A stretch of 64,000 bases of DNA, taken from assembly GCF_947179165.1 (NCBI RefSeq), contig NC_077239.1, positions 65,633,134 to 65,697,133 on the forward strand, given 5' to 3'. A program made the translations under genes and the position numbers. The notes beneath the pieces are model-generated. The model was given only the letters and a program-made list of their open reading frames with translations, was not told the origin of the DNA and ran no database searches. This DNA is from Solanum dulcamara. Lineage: Eukaryota > Streptophyta > Magnoliopsida > Solanales > Solanaceae. Shown in pieces: positions 23,190 to 34,114 of the stretch (position 1 is its first letter; each line of letters starts with the position of its first letter).

Positions 23190-23700
23190 ATGTTCTGGGA
23201 CCAAGACGAAATTTGGGATATTGGGTTCTTGATTCTTTTAGAATTCTTTATATCTTGCTTTATTTGGATGATTTTCTGTACTTCCTGCTATTTCTTATAT
23301 TCATCAATGCAAGAATAGATGAATGTAGTGAGAGATGTATGAGAGCGATAGTTCGAGTTGCTTGTTTCATTTTTGAGTTGTTTTAACTGATTGATGGTCT
23401 ATGGATCACTTGTTTCACTGATGTATCAGTTGCACTGGGGTGGGGTGGGGGGAGTTTGATGGAGCAGAGGGGGGATTCTAGGACCTCAATGAAATTTGGG
23501 ATATTGGGGTTTGATTCTTTTAGAATTCTTGATATCTATTTCTTGTATTCATCAATGCAAGAATAGATGAATGGAGCTAGAGATGCATGAGAGCAATATT
23601 TTGAGTTGCTTGTTTCATTTTTGAGTAGTTTTAAACTGATTGATGGTCTATAGATCACTCGTTTCACTGGTGTATCAGTTGCTTTGATGTAAACATGTAA
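23190..23700 (+). repeat. Direct duplication of about 200 bp inside the hAT element
   Basis: The block from about 23203 to 23410 (gaaatttgggatattgggtt, tgattcttttagaattct, catcaatgcaagaatagatg, tgattgatggtctatggatc, tgtatcagttgc) is repeated in the same order from about 23490 to 23690. The copies differ by substitutions and by one roughly 40-bp indel. A G-rich linker (ggggtggggtggggggag) lies between them. Confidence 0.75.
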
Positions 23701-24430
23701 TCACTTGTTCTGATTCAATTAACCGGTTATGTTTATTTATTCTTTTTAATATTTCCTTAGTTGCAAAAGAAAAAATTCCTTAGCCATGAGCTGCTCTCTC
23801 TGTTATTCAGCAGTTGTTGATTTAGCTTGTCCTCTACCTTCAGTGTATGTAATATTTAATTATTAATTACTCCATTCTAGTTATCTTGGTTTTGTTTGTG
23901 AAGTATCAGTATTTACATCTATCTATGTAAATTTTGAAAACTGTTGTTTTTTATAGGCAGATTAGTGCTATCTTATTTTTTAGTCTCAGTTTTTCAAATG
24001 TTTCCTAACTGGATTTCCTTATTTGATGGCCCTCTTTAGAGAAATCACGTCTTTATGCTTCAATTGCATCACGGATAATAAATATACTGTGTTGTAACTT
24101 CAAACAGTTGACAGTAAGGTTTCTTTCTTTTTTCATTAATGGCTTACTGGTTTTGATTTCCATGCCTTTCTGCAGTGGACTTACCACCATGGTTCTCTTC
24201 GGTGACTATTTCTTTGGAGTCCAATGTTGGCGTTGTAAAATCATGAACAAAACTTCATCATTGAAATATTCTGCTTATAACTTTGTAACTTCTTTTTCGT
24301 TGTCGTTAATATGATAATGCAATTTGCTCCTTTTGCCCACTAAATCGTGATTCTAATCCCAATAATTATCCTTTTACTATGCTTGGACAATATATCAGCA
24401 GATAACAGTGAAGTTGGCCTCTCTTAATGT

Positions 24431-24619
24431 GTGATTGCATTTGAAGACATGGAATTGGTTGATGTTGTTGTTCAATTTGTCCAGCAACTCTTTAATGGAC
24501 CAAGGAGGTTTTGCTTGTTGTTGCAGCCACCTGATGAGAAGCTCAAAGTCAACTTCCAGCTCTATCTGGGAGTACCCAAGCTGAAGGCACCAGCAAAGGC
24601 AAAGATGAGATCACTATGA
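24431..24619 (+). pseudogene. Possible captured gene fragment inside the hAT element
   Basis: This 62-codon frame begins with a non-ATG codon and follows an intron-like tract. It encodes LVDVVVQFVQQLFNGPRRF, then a Pro/Asp/Glu/Lys segment ending in a basic AKAKMRSL tail before a stop. I do not recognise the family. It has ordinary codon use and no low-complexity bias, so it could be an exon picked up from a host gene. It could also be a chance frame. No other exon of a matching gene was identified. Confidence 0.3.
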
Positions 24620-24973
24620 TCATTTTTAAGAAGGCAGCAACATTGTTTAGTTTGTTATTAAAAATCTTCACATCTTTTATTGTTGCTATTGTGAATATGA
24701 TGTACTAACATATTCCGTGTGGACTTCGACTTCAATATGGTATTACCGAATATCGTATAGAACCAAATTTTGATTTATCGATTACTGAATTACCGAATCG
24801 AAGTTTGAAAGTTCGGTATTTGGTATATACTTTAAATTACCGATTATCGAATTACCGAATCCAAACTTTGAAAATACCGAACCGAATATCGAATGCCCAG
24901 CCCTACAACCATGTCAACAACTAATTTACAAAATTTACCTTAAACAAAGCCTCTCCCACACTTTATGAATACT

Positions 24974-26546
24974 TGATGTACCGTGGATTTACGGTACTTT
25001 TAATACTAACTTGAGAACTTGCATGTCTTTAAGTGTTTGTTAGCATATTTAATGTTAGTTGTGCTTATTTTACAGGAAACTAAGTCGGAGAATGAATTGA
25101 GGAAGCACAACACTGAGTCTTGAGGATTTTGGTATTTATGAGTTCATCCTACAACTCGTAGTTACTTCCACGAGTAATAGGTATCAATCGTCAAAAGCAA
25201 AAGAGAAAAATAAAGCTTAAACTAAAGGTTACGAGTAAAGTATATGACTCATTTTCATTTGTATGAGTCGTCAAGTAAAAGTGAAATATTGAAGGCATAG
25301 TGAAGATGACGAGTCAATTCTACAACTCGTTTACGTTCCTACAAGTCGTAGAAGGCACTCGCAGAAGAGATGTTCAAAGGCTGGACTAAAATCCAATCTA
25401 CGACTCAAGATTACGAGTTGTCATGGATATTATGACTCGTAGAAGGCTTTTTATGAAGAAGAAAAATTCCTCAGTACAGTGTGATGGATTACGAGTGGGT
25501 CTACGACTCGTCAAACACATTACAATCCATAGAAACAAGTTGTAGACCCGAACCGACTTAAAGTTTCCTATATTTTCCAAATTCATATTTACTTAGGATT
25601 ATTTATCTATAAATACACTTCTTATGTTTATTTTACTTGATGCATGTTTTTGGGTTTGAGAATATATTTTGAACTACTTTTTGACTTTTATTCTTGATTT
25701 GTGATTTTTGTTATCGATATTTTATGTTCAGATTTTATTGAAGATTTTGGATTCTCACAATTACTATTGTAAGTTCATGATTTCTTTTAACCTAAATATT
25801 ATTGATTGTGATCACATAGTTATGAGTAGCTAATTCCACAACTAGGGTTGGGAAACCATGGAAAATTAGCGACGTAGAACTTAATAAAAAGTAATTCTTG
25901 AATAGTGTGCATGCATGTATTGTTTTTCCCTTCGTTTTGATTGCTTTTTAACGGTGGCCAATATTAGAACTCACCTTATCCCTACTTGCCGGATCAAGGA
26001 GGTAGAGGATGGCAAAAGGGATTAAACAATGAGATTTGGGGATAATCATCCTCATCTAATTAGCTTGAACGGATCAAGGGATAGCTAAATCTGAGATCAT
26101 TAATAAGGGTTAGTAAAGCATACACTAGTAGACGGATCAAGTTGCGTAGTGAAATTCACTTATTTGCCAAATCAAGAACTTAGGTGAAATTAACTTACCA
26201 ATTCTGCATGTAACACACTAGTAAATGATTAATCATAAAAAAGGTCTACTTAGTTAAGGATTCATAGGAAATACATAAAACCTTATTTTTACTTTGTATT
26301 GATTTAATTCAAATTAAACCGCTACTCTTGTTCGTTAATACTTGTTATTTAAGTTGTTAATTAGTTTTATCAAAATCCTCTCCCCCTATCTTTACAGAAA
26401 TAAATTGATTACTAAAGAAAAGAATAAACGATTAATCTAAAGTCTAACCATATTCCTCGTGGGATCGACCCTAACCTTTGTTAGGTAATATATTTGATCA
26501 ACGATCGTTTTATACTTCTTTAGGAAGGTGTAATTTGAGCATATCA
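24974..26546 (+). repeat. 5' LTR of element A
   Basis: This 1573-bp LTR runs from tgatgtaccg to gagcatatca. It is complete and serves as the reference for the interrupted 3' LTR. The first third (25130-25560) is full of the word tacgactcgt and its complement acgagtcgta. A pyrimidine-rich tract with tataaatacac near 25610 could be the promoter. The last part (25740-26546) matches 45790-46605 closely. Confidence 0.9.
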
Positions 26547-26551
26547 AATTT

Positions 26552-26569
26552 TGGCTCCATTGTCGGGGA
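26552..26569 (+). other. Primer-binding site of element A (tRNA-Asp type)
   Basis: The sequence tggctccattgtcgggga begins five bases after the 5' LTR. It matches the complement of the 3' end of plant tRNA-Asp at 15 of 18 positions. This primer is used by Athila-lineage elements. The three mismatches look like later decay. Confidence 0.75.
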
Positions 26570-26710
26570 ATTTGGATTTTAGATTAGATTAATTTTTATT
26601 GTTTAATTTATAGTCTTTATTTTCTTATTTTATGTTATTTTTTTTTATTTGTGCTGAAATAGATTTTAATTCCTAGTGCATGCAAAACTACGTAAAGTCA
26701 AGGCATTTCC

Positions 26711-27663
26711 TTGATTCCATTTAATCATGAAATTGAAAGAGCATTATATAGGCTGGGGAACAGCAACAATAACATTGATGGTCACGAACTTGGTTATGAT
26801 GCAGAATATCTCGGAGGGAAAAATGACAATGCACCGCAACATCAATCACAAAATGTCCTTAACAATCCACCAATAGCACGACAATGTCCTCTATCCAGAC
26901 AATGCCTGAATTCGACATATGGAACAACTATGGGGTCAACCTTAACACCGTCGGGACTACTGACGTTATTGTGTTACCTCTATTGCCATCAGGAACTAAT
27001 TTTAGCATCATAAGAGGGCTAATTTAAATGCTTCATAGTAGAAGATTGTTTGCTGGATTGCCATTTGAGGACCCACACATTCATCTCCAAACTGTGGCTT
27101 ACGTTTTTCAGAGCAGTGTTGACGACTCAGGCCCAACTATGGATATCATTAGACTGCGCATTTTTCCATTATCACTTATTGGCGAAGATTCAATTTAGAT
27201 TTCCGAACTTTCATACAACTCCATCACAACTTGGGATGAATTACACAAGGCATTCATGGAGAAGCATTTCTCATTGTCTAAGAAGTTAAAACCAACAGAT
27301 CGAATCAACAACTTCCAACAAATACCCGTAGAGTCAATTAGTGGAGCTTGGGAGAGGTTTGTAAAGTATCTACGAAGCATGAAAAGTCATAGAATAGCAG
27401 ATAAGTCTCTTCTTGAACTGTTCTACCGCGCACTTGATGATAATGGAAAGGCTGTCGCAGACACCATCACTGGTGGAGCATTCTTGGCCAACACCTTCCA
27501 AGAGGCTGTAGAGAGACTTGATTATGTTACAAAGACCAACCGAGCTTGGAGAACTAGGGACACAAAAACTTCAAAAAAATCTTTTACTGTTCGCACAAAT
27601 AAAGGTCCCAACATACAAAACGAAGAGGTACTACAAGAGCTTGCTCAATTAAAATTGAACTGA
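26711..27663 (+). pseudogene. gag of element A (broken)
   Basis: The upstream part (26711-27013) and the better part (27256-27663) are in different frames. The latter contains HFSLSKKLKPTDRIN, then a GAWERFVKYLRS motif and ITGGAFLANTFQEAVE. These are the retrotransposon gag core signatures of the Athila group: (W)ERFK.LLR and T.GG....TxxEA. The product would be the structural capsid protein that packages element RNA in cytoplasmic particles. No ATG opens the upstream frame, and a frameshift separates the two blocks, so no full protein can be made. Confidence 0.75.
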
Positions 27664-28320
27664 AACTAGCATTCAAAAGCACGGGACTAGAGAAAATCAA
27701 TATAATAAACGATCAAGGCAGCGCACAATTCCATGATGATTATGTATATGAGGAAAATGCATACAATGTCAATGATCAAGTGGGTTTTTTGTAGACCAAT
27801 GCCCAAGCATCCAATCAAGATTCTTGGCGCCAATGTCAAGAAAATCAAGGTCGGAACTATAACAACTTTAATCGAGAGGGCCATTACAATTGTGAAAATA
27901 ACTACAATCATGAAGAGAACTACAATCATGAGAATAATTACAATCCGAATGGATACAGTGAATGCAACCACGGGAAAGTCAGAGAAGGTGATTAGGGAAG
28001 GAGAGCTAACAACAAGAGTGGTGCATATCCCTCTCGAAAATAGAGATGGGGGATCTGTACTTTCAAGAATCAAAGACATGATGACAAAAATGATGAAAAC
28101 ATATGATACAACAGAGGATAATCTTAAGTAGATACGCAATGATCTTTCTGGAATGAATCAAAAAGTTGAGTCACACTCTACATCTATAAAGCTTATTGAG
28201 CAACAATTGGGGCAAATTTCGTCATCTGAGTCCATGTCAGAAAGGAAACCTCCCAAGTAATATAATTCAAAATCCAAAGAATAACGGGCAATGCATGGCT
28301 TTGACCACCCGAAGTGGCAT
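27664..28320 (+). pseudogene. Asn-rich gag tail of element A (broken)
   Basis: In the frame that continues gag, the sequence encodes DDYVYEENAYNVND and then an Asn/Tyr/His/Glu-rich tract with two to three imperfect copies of NYNHEE (27896-27955). Stops occur near 27794 and repeatedly after 27990. The segment corresponds to the gag C-terminal/linker region in the Athila group. No zinc knuckle was seen. The Met/Ile/Thr-rich open frame in another phase is only a by-product of this tract. Confidence 0.5.
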
Positions 28321-28634
28321 TCTAATAGTGGATAGATAATACACACGTCTTCTTCGACGCGGATGTTAGTGAAGATGAAACAGAAAGAAAAATCAAGGAA
28401 GAAGTAGTAGGTGATAAAATAAGCACTAAACAACCTGAAAAAGGAGATAAAAAGCATGGCGAGAAATCAAGCAATGCGAAAGACGCTGCTCCAACTCCAA
28501 TTCCAATGCCACGACCTCCTTCTCCTTTTCCATAAAGATTAAAGAAGAAGGCCAAAGATGGAAAATTTCTTAAGTTTATTTCTATGTTGAAACAACTTTT
28601 GATGAATGTTCCTTTGATGAAGGCACTAGAATAA

Positions 28635-29126
28635 ATGCCGGAATATGCTAAGTTTTTAAAGGATCTTGTCATCAAGAAGAGAACGATAAACTTTGAACCA
28701 ATCGATAACTTGCATCATTGTAGCACAATCACCACTCGCTCACTCGTGCAAAAAGAGGAGGACCCAGGCACATTCACCATACTATGTACCATAGGGGTAT
28801 TCAACTTTGCAAACGCATTGTGCTACTTGGGTGCTATCATTAACTTGATGCCGCTAGCAGTGTTTCAATAATTAGGCTTAGAAGCCCCCAAATTGACTTC
28901 AATATTGCTCTTAAAGGCAGATCGTACTATTAAAAAGCCTGTGGCCATTATTTATGATGTTCTAGTGAAGGTCAAATCATTCATATTCCCTGCTGACTTC
29001 GTCATTCTTGACTTCGTCATTCTTGACTTCGAGGTAGACTTTGATATTCATATCATTCTGGGAAGACCATTATTGGCAACTGGACGTGCTTTAGTGGACA
29101 TGAAAATGGGCCAACTAAAGTTTTGA
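28635..29126 (+). pseudogene. Aspartic protease of element A, catalytic Asp lost
   Basis: Recognisable by ALCYLGAIINLMPL and the later [19 protein letters not shown] (the conserved ILGRPFL motif). In active relatives the first motif starts with a catalytic Asp before Leu-Gly-Ala. Here that codon is TAC (Tyr) at 28824-28826, so the enzyme could not cut. An in-frame stop follows at about 28869. A 15-bp unit (ttcgtcattcttgac) is tandemly duplicated at 28999-29030, which adds the residues VILDF twice. In an intact element this protease would process the polyprotein. Confidence 0.8.
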
Positions 29127-29599
29127 CTAAATAATGAAGAAGTGGTCTTCGACTTATATAGAGCAATGAAGCATCACAATGATCTACGAGTAGTATCTGT
29201 GATTGATATTGTTGATGATTTGCAACCAGAAATTTTTATTGAGAAGAGATTGGATGTTGAAGCTTTAGCTACTGTCATCATGAATTTTAATAAATATCAC
29301 ATTGGAGAGTATGATGAGATGGCGTGTGCTCTAAATAGCCTTGAGACCTTCAATCACGCACCAAAGCTACTTTATTTAGACTTGAAGAATAGAGCAACCC
29401 CACCTGCAAAACTATTAATCGAGGAACCTCCAACTTTGGAACTCAAAGCGCTGCCATCTCACTTGCAATATGCATTCTTGGGGGATAATAACACACTGCC
29501 GATCATTATAGCTGCCGATCTTCACCAAACTCAAGTGGATGTACTAACTTCCATCTTAAGACGTTTCAAATGAGCAATAAGATACTCCATAGCTGACAT

Positions 29600-30540
29600 C
29601 ATAGGCATACCACCGGGCATATGTACTCACAAAATACAACTCATGCCAGATTTCAAACCAAGAATTAAACACTAACGACGTCGCAACCCACCTATGCAAA
29701 AAGTAGTTAAAAAAGAGATCATCAAGTGGTTAGATACTGGAGTTGTTTACCCAATCGCAGATAGTAATTGAGTCATTCATGTTTAATGTGTGCCAAAGAA
29801 GGAAGGTATTACAGTGGTGCCAAATGTGAAGAACGAGCTCATTACAATAAGGCATGTCATTGGTTGGAGGGTATGCATGGATTATTGCAAGATCAACTCA
29901 TGGATAGGAAAAGATCACTTTTCAATGCCATTCATGAATCACATGTTAGACCATCTCACTGGAAAAGGATGTAACTATTATTTTTGATGGCTATTCAGGT
30001 TACAATCAATTTTTTATAGCACCCGAAGACCAAGAAAATACCACTTTCACATGCCCATATGGGACCTTTTCCTTCAAAAGGATGCCTTTCGGATTGTGTA
30101 ATGCATCATCAACCTTTTAACGTTGTATGGTGTCTATCTTTTCAGATATGGTGGAAGATACAATCGAAGTATTCATGGATGATTTTTTAGTGGTTGGTGA
30201 CTCGTTCAACGATTGCTTTGCTCATCTCCAAGATATACTGAAAAGGTGTGAAGAGTGCAACCTTATGCTAAATTGGGAGAAGTGTCACTTTATGGTGAAA
30301 GAGGGCATTGCTGAGTCACAAGATTTTGAGCAAAGGCATAGAGGTAGATCGAACAAAGATTGAGATGATCGCAAAGTTACCCCTCCTATCTCTGTCAAAG
30401 GCATTCGAAGCTTTTTGGGACGCGTCGATTTTTATTGTTGATCATCAAAGACTTCTCCAAAATAGCCCATCTTTTATGAAAACTACTAGAGAAGGAGATG
30501 AAATTTGTTTTTGATGAGGCTTGTCTAAAAGCATTTGAGG
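29600..30540 (+). pseudogene. Reverse transcriptase of element A (broken)
   Basis: The block starts with a decayed CTHKIQLMPDFKP motif, followed by KEIIKWLDTGVVYPI and, after stops, RVCMDYCKIN (the DYRxLN site, with Cys for Arg). The polymerase core FMDDFLV (30172-30192) is intact. Stops and frame changes near 29770, 29990, 30120 and 30364 split it into several frames. The family reaction would be RNA-templated DNA synthesis primed by tRNA-Asp. The broken frames rule out activity. Confidence 0.8.
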
Positions 30541-30589
30541 AGTTGAAGAAAAGGTTAGTATCGACTCCTATCATCATTGTACCAGATTA

Positions 30590-30960
30590 GGAGCAGTCGT
30601 TTGAAGTCATGTGTGATACAAGTGGAGTAGAAATTGGTGTAGTATTAGGACAAAGGCGCGAGAAAATTCTACATCTAATATACTATGCTAGCAAGGTCCT
30701 TAATATTGCTCACAGAAACTACACCATGACCGAACAAGAGTTGCTTACCGTTGTATTTGCTTTCGAGAAGTTTAGATCCAACTTGCTCGGCACCAAAGTT
30801 ATTGTACACACTGATCATGCAGCATTGAGATATCTCATGGCAAAGAAGTATGCTAAGACAAGTTATTTGTTGGGTACTATTGCTACAAGAATTTGATTTC
30901 GAGGTGAAAGAACAAAAAGGAACTGAAAATCAAGTTGCTGACATCTTTCTAGACTTGAAG
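30590..30960 (+). pseudogene. RNase H of element A (partial)
   Basis: The frame 30609-30896 shows MCDTSGVEIGVVLGQR (first catalytic Asp), YTMTEQELLTVVFAFEKFR (catalytic Glu) and [11 protein letters not shown] (second Asp), the expected order for Ty3/gypsy RNase H. A frameshift after 30880 breaks the link to the last conserved stretch (FDFEVKE(Q)KGTEN, about 30890-30950). It would remove RNA from the RNA-DNA hybrid during replication. Confidence 0.8.
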
Positions 30961-31199
30961 AAGATGCAAGTTAAAATTGAAAGATGGGATTGAGATCGAT
31001 GACACCTTTCCAAATGAACAAGTATTGACAACATCACATGACTTGATGTCCATGGTTTGCCAATATTGCCAACTACTTGGTAAGTCATATAGTGCCATCC
31101 GAGTTCAACGTTCACCAATACCGCAAGTTCATGTCAGATGTGAAGAAGTTCTTTTGCGAAGAACCATAATTATTTCGTATTTGTGCTAATGGGATTATT

Positions 31200-32328
31200 T
31201 TTTGCTGCATACCCGAAGTTGAGATGATGAGTATTTTGAAGGCATGCCATTCGTCGCCCGTTGGAGGTCATCTTAGTGGTATTCGGGTAGCCTCCAAAAT
31301 TCTGAAATGTGGGTACTACTGGTCAACAATTCATCAAGACGCTCATGATTTCTTCAAGTCTTGTGATTGTTGTCAAAGAGAAGGAGAAATTTCAAGGAAA
31401 CATGAATACCCACTCACACCCATCCTAGTCATTGATCTATTTGATGTATGGGGAATTGACTTCATTGGTCCTTTTGTGAGTTCGAATGGAATGAAGTATA
31501 TCCTTGTTGTGGTTGACTATGTATCTAAGTGGGTAGAAGCCGTCACACTCCCCAATAATGAAGCAAGGAGTTTCACCGCCTTCAAACGTCTTCTCAAGAT
31601 TTGGTACACCAATGGCAATAACCAGCGATGAAGGTTTTGACTTTTTTAATCAATTGTTCAAAGCATTACTTGAAAAGTATGGGGTTCGACATAGTGTAGC
31701 AACTCCTTATCATCCACAAACTAGTGGACAAGTTGAAGTCTCCAATCGTGAAATCAAGCAAATACTTGCAAACACAGTGAGTGCAAATAGAAAGTATTTC
31801 TCAAGGAAGCTTGATAACACTATATGGGCTTACCGCACTACATTCAAGACTCCCATAGGTATGCCACCTTATCAATTTGTCTTTGGGAAGTCTTGTCATC
31901 TGCCAGTAGAGTTGGTACACAAGGCTATGTGGGTGTTAAAAAAATTGAATATGGATTGGGACACTGCATCAAAGCAAAGGATGAATTAAATAAATGAGCT
32001 TGATGAGTTCTGTCTAAATGCATATGAGAGCACAACCTTGTACAAAGAGCGAATGAATAAGTACCATGACCAAAAGATTGAAAAGTGAACATTTACACCC
32101 GGAGACTTAGTCCTTATTTTCAAATCAAGGATGCGCTTATTTCCTAGTAAACTCAAGTCAAAATGATTACCAACATTTCGAGTGAGTCAAGTCTTTCCAC
32201 ATGATGCAGTTGAGCTAGAAAAGAAGGATGGTATGAAGTTCAGAGTTAATGGTCTACGAATCAAAGAATACATGGGCACAGAGGATGAAATCAAAAATGT
32301 GAAAGCATGGAATCTTAGTGAAGTCTAA
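31200..32328 (+). pseudogene. Integrase of element A (frameshifted)
   Basis: The zinc-binding head is visible as CHSSPVGGHLSG with a later CDCCQREGE pair. The catalytic core has WGIDFIGPF (first Asp), ITSDEGFDFF (second Asp) and the Glu within SGQVEVSNREIKQI. After it come YRTTFKTPIGMPPYQFVFGK and CHLPVELVHKAMW, typical of the Athila group. A frameshift lies between 31558 and 31631, and stops occur at about 31987, 32086 and 32164. The reading ends at the TAA at 32326-32328. The family function is insertion of the element DNA into the chromosome. Confidence 0.85.
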
Positions 32329-34114
32329 GTAACTAAGCATATATGCATCGTGCAGCGATGTTAAATCAAGCGCTACTTGGTAGGCAACCTAATCTATTTT
32401 TTTATTCATTTAATTTAATTTATTTTTGTCTCTTTCTATCTCATGTGTTAGTTTTTAGGATAGCATAGACTTTGTTAGGGTCCATGTCAAATAATAATCA
32501 AAAAAAGTATTTAAAAAAGGCTAAAAGATGAGTACGTGCCCATGTTAAAATGAAAAAAAGATGGAAATTGAAAAAGAAGTAGAGCGGCGTATGAGTCGTG
32601 TTTATGGGTCATAGGAGTTTTACCGCTCGTATACATAACTCGTCAACTTCAAAAATAAGACATGAAGAAGCTTTAACTCTACGAGTGTACTCTATGACAC
32701 GTAGAAAGGTCTACGAATTGTAGCCTATACTCATGGACTCTAGGTATGTTTTCTTTAATTTCTCCAATTGTTAAGCTTTATGATGCTAAAGTATGACTCA
32801 TAATATCTTCTACGACTCATAACTAGCAAATTTCACATCTTAGTAAGGTACAAACCCGACCCGTTATAAATGAAATAAAAGGGAGAAAGTTCAAAAAACA
32901 CCTCTATTTTCACTGCACACCAAACCATACTTGTTCATCTTCCTCCAAAAAAAACCCATCAAATTCCCATATTCACCATAATCATTCCAATTCAGTTCAA
33001 ACCTATTGAAGCCTAAAAAGAAATCAACAACCCGATTCCTTAAACACCTAGTAGTACCGTCTCAGTTGAAATCTAACTCATACGAGTGTGTCCTCATTTG
33101 TGGTAAGTTGATTTTCCTCTGTTGTTTTACTTAAAACCATGTTTTCCTTACTTCCATAGTATAGTGGGACTATATGATCAGATTGTATGAAGTTAGGGTT
33201 TTAGAGATTTAAATTTTCACTAATTGATCTGGTTTTGTGAAGTAGGGTATTAGCTAGGTGTTTAAAATCAATAGATTGAATAACTAAGGGTTATTAAACA
33301 TGTTGTGTGCTGTTTCTAGGGAAAAAGCACTGAACTTGAGATTTTCTAAATGGGGGTTTTCTACGAGTCATAGTTACCCCTCGTAAATAAGACCTCAAGA
33401 TTAGTGATTCAACCATTACAAGTAACAATTACTACGAGTCTAATTACGAGTGAACTTAACTGCTCAACTACTTTATGATTGGGGTACGGTTTCCTTGATA
33501 AAATTATTGGTTAAAAGTCAATAAATTGAATAAGTGAGGAATATTGAACTGTTGTTGAACTGCACCTGTAAGGGAATCACTGAATTTGCAAATTTTTTTC
33601 CAGATGAGAGCTTTCTACGAGTCGTAGTTACCCCTCGTAAATGAGACCTCTAGATCAGTGGTTATACCCTTACAAGCAATGAGCTTTACGAGTCTAATTA
33701 TGAGTCATAGAACCTTCTATTGCTCGTTAATTGGACTCGTCAAGTTAAAAGATAAAATTTCATTACTTAAGTTTTGACACTTAACTTGTATGAGTATATC
33801 TTACGAGTTGTAGACTTCTCTATGAATCATAGGATTGACTCATACAAGTCAAGTACCAAAACTCAGAGGCATAGACCTGAGTCTATGAATTACCCTTATG
33901 ATCCATAGAAACTTATACGAGTCATAAGTACCACTCGTAGAAGAGATTAAGAGACCAAAACCTACAGGCCTGAGTCTACGAGTCGTATATCGTTCTACGA
34001 CCCATAGATACCTTCTCGTAGATCCAAAAATATTAAGTTTCTAGTTAATTTTTTCTTTCTTTTTTTTTTCTTTTCTTGTTATATTTATGTACTAACTCCT
34101 ACTCAGCAGGTACA
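32329..34114 (+). other. Long pol-env spacer of element A
   Basis: This 1.8-kb non-coding stretch is studded with ctacgagtcgtag-like words (about 32590-32830 and 33360-34020), the same word as in the LTR. It also has a roughly 250-bp tandem duplication (33245-33745). A tataaatgaaataaaag stretch at 32866 followed by a CT-rich leader looks like a promoter or 5'-UTR signal. The tactcagcag|gta near 34110 could act as a splice acceptor for the following ORF. Confidence 0.55.
33245..33745 (+). repeat. Tandem duplication of about 250 bp in the spacer
   Basis: The block with aatcaatagattgaataa, tctacgagtcatagttaccc, ctcgtaaataagacctc and cgagtctaattacgagt (33258-33450) recurs in the same order at 33505-33710. 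The two copies are roughly 80% alike by eye. Confidence 0.7.

Larger units (their letters stand above)
22646..24905. mobile_element. Non-autonomous hAT transposon with unidentified internal sequence
   Basis: Ends are tagggctggacat and, in reverse complement, tagggctgggcat: 12 of 13 match. A perfect 8-bp duplication, caaccatg, flanks it (22638-22645 and 24906-24913), as expected for hAT. The uninterrupted target is visible in the other LTR of D near 56818. The ends contain repeated ggtattcggtaattt words. The middle (about 22950-24640) is different in texture: it has a pyrimidine-rich leader-like part, possible exon/intron structure and a 62-codon frame at 24431-24619. No hAT transposase was found, so it needs help from another element to move. 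Confidence 0.85.

Noticed and set aside
25130..25560. CRISPR-like regular repeats of acgagtcgta
   Set aside because: Spacing is irregular, both orientations occur, the words are too short, and the context is a plant LTR.
27733..28131. A Met/Ile/Thr-rich 132-codon ORF
   Set aside because: It is an off-frame reading of the Asn-rich gag tail. Its odd composition comes from the repeated aat/cat/atg codon shifts, and the antisense frame there is equally open.
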